In this document: positions 63,795 to 64,000 of the stretch, one piece after another
Layout of the letters: the number at the start of each line of letters is the position of its first letter
Numbering within the stretch: position 1 is the first letter of the stretch
Origin: Diploptera punctata
Taxonomy: Eukaryota > Arthropoda > Insecta > Blattodea > Blaberidae
Length of the DNA stretch: 64,000 nt
Assembly: GCA_030220185.1 (NCBI GenBank)
Contig: JASPKZ010007249.1
Coordinates: 2,089,996 to 2,153,995, forward strand
Direction of reading: 5' to 3'
Translations under genes and position numbers: made by a program
Notes under the pieces: model-generated
Seen by the model: the letters and a program-made list of their open reading frames with translations, nothing else
Told to the model about the DNA's origin: nothing
The model's database searches: none

Positions 63795-64000
63795 TAATAT
63801 AATAAAAATAATAAAATAATGATACTACTACTATATAATAATGATAATACTAATAATAATAATAATATAATCTACTACTAATAATAATACACTACTACAC
63901 TACTAATAATAATACAACTACTACGACTTACTCCTACTACTACTACTACTACTCCTACTACTACTAATAATAATAATAATAATAATATATAAACTACTAC
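62820..64000. repeat. Long AAT/ACT trinucleotide DNA
   Basis: From about 63005 to the window end nearly all sequence is built of AAT and ACT triplets in changing blocks with small slips; 62825-63000 is a weaker lead-in. The + strand is almost free of G. It continues beyond the window. Confidence 0.93.

Overview
The window is repeat-dominated, AT-rich animal nuclear DNA, most likely from an insect. The evidence is tRNA-headed SINEs with 11-16 bp target-site duplications, Tc1/mariner-type transposases, 5'-truncated LINEs, one Ty3/gypsy LTR retrotransposon and long arrays of simple and complex tandem repeats. The reverse-transcriptase tails (RRLRWAGHVARM type, ending in GTAA/AAGT tails) resemble those I associate with cockroaches such as Periplaneta; that is recognition from memory, not a search. 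I found no convincing host protein-coding gene, rRNA or standard tRNA. Almost every recognisable coding stretch belongs to a transposable element, and most are broken.

Layout. 1-9.6 kb: C-poor AT-rich DNA with old SINEs, microsatellites, a 63-bp duplication and a 0.5-kb inverted repeat with tRNA-like arms. 9.7-11.1 kb: a hidden, very degenerate ~130-bp tandem array. 12-22.5 kb: SINEs of four families and three LINE 3' ends. 22.85-23.19 kb: a long palindrome, at which strand composition flips from G>C to C>G on the + strand. 23.3-23.9 kb: a degenerate ~115-bp repeat. 24.1-26.6 kb: about 16 tandem ~165-bp units, each carrying a tRNA-like Pol III A box, B box and T-run on the - strand. 26.6-35.1 kb: LINE tails, a DD41D-like transposon relic split by a SINE, and more SINEs. 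35.8-39.3 kb: a 38-bp minisatellite whose left edge is split by a Tc1 element. 39.3-48.3 kb: a DDE transposase relic, three diverged copies of a ~935-bp unit, a second Tc1 copy and further SINEs and LINE pieces. 48.67-55.65 kb: a young gypsy element on the - strand. 55.7-57.4 kb: two LINE fragments. 57.5-60.3 kb: nothing recognised. 60.3-62.4 kb: a LINE tail and a second DDE relic. 62.8-64 kb: AAT/ACT trinucleotide DNA running off the window.

How the parts work together. The only gene set that functions as a unit is the gypsy element: gag, then a -1 frameshift signal (TTTAAAC, 8-nt spacer, predicted pseudoknot) into protease-RT, then integrase. Its LTRs are about 99% alike, so it is recent, but an internal deletion removes the RT catalytic motif and most of RNase H, so it could move only with enzymes supplied in trans. 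The SINEs would depend on LINE machinery, of which only defective 3' ends are present here. The most unusual features are the tRNA-like Pol III array, the palindrome at the composition switch with strand-biased arm divergence, and the gypsy frameshift signal.
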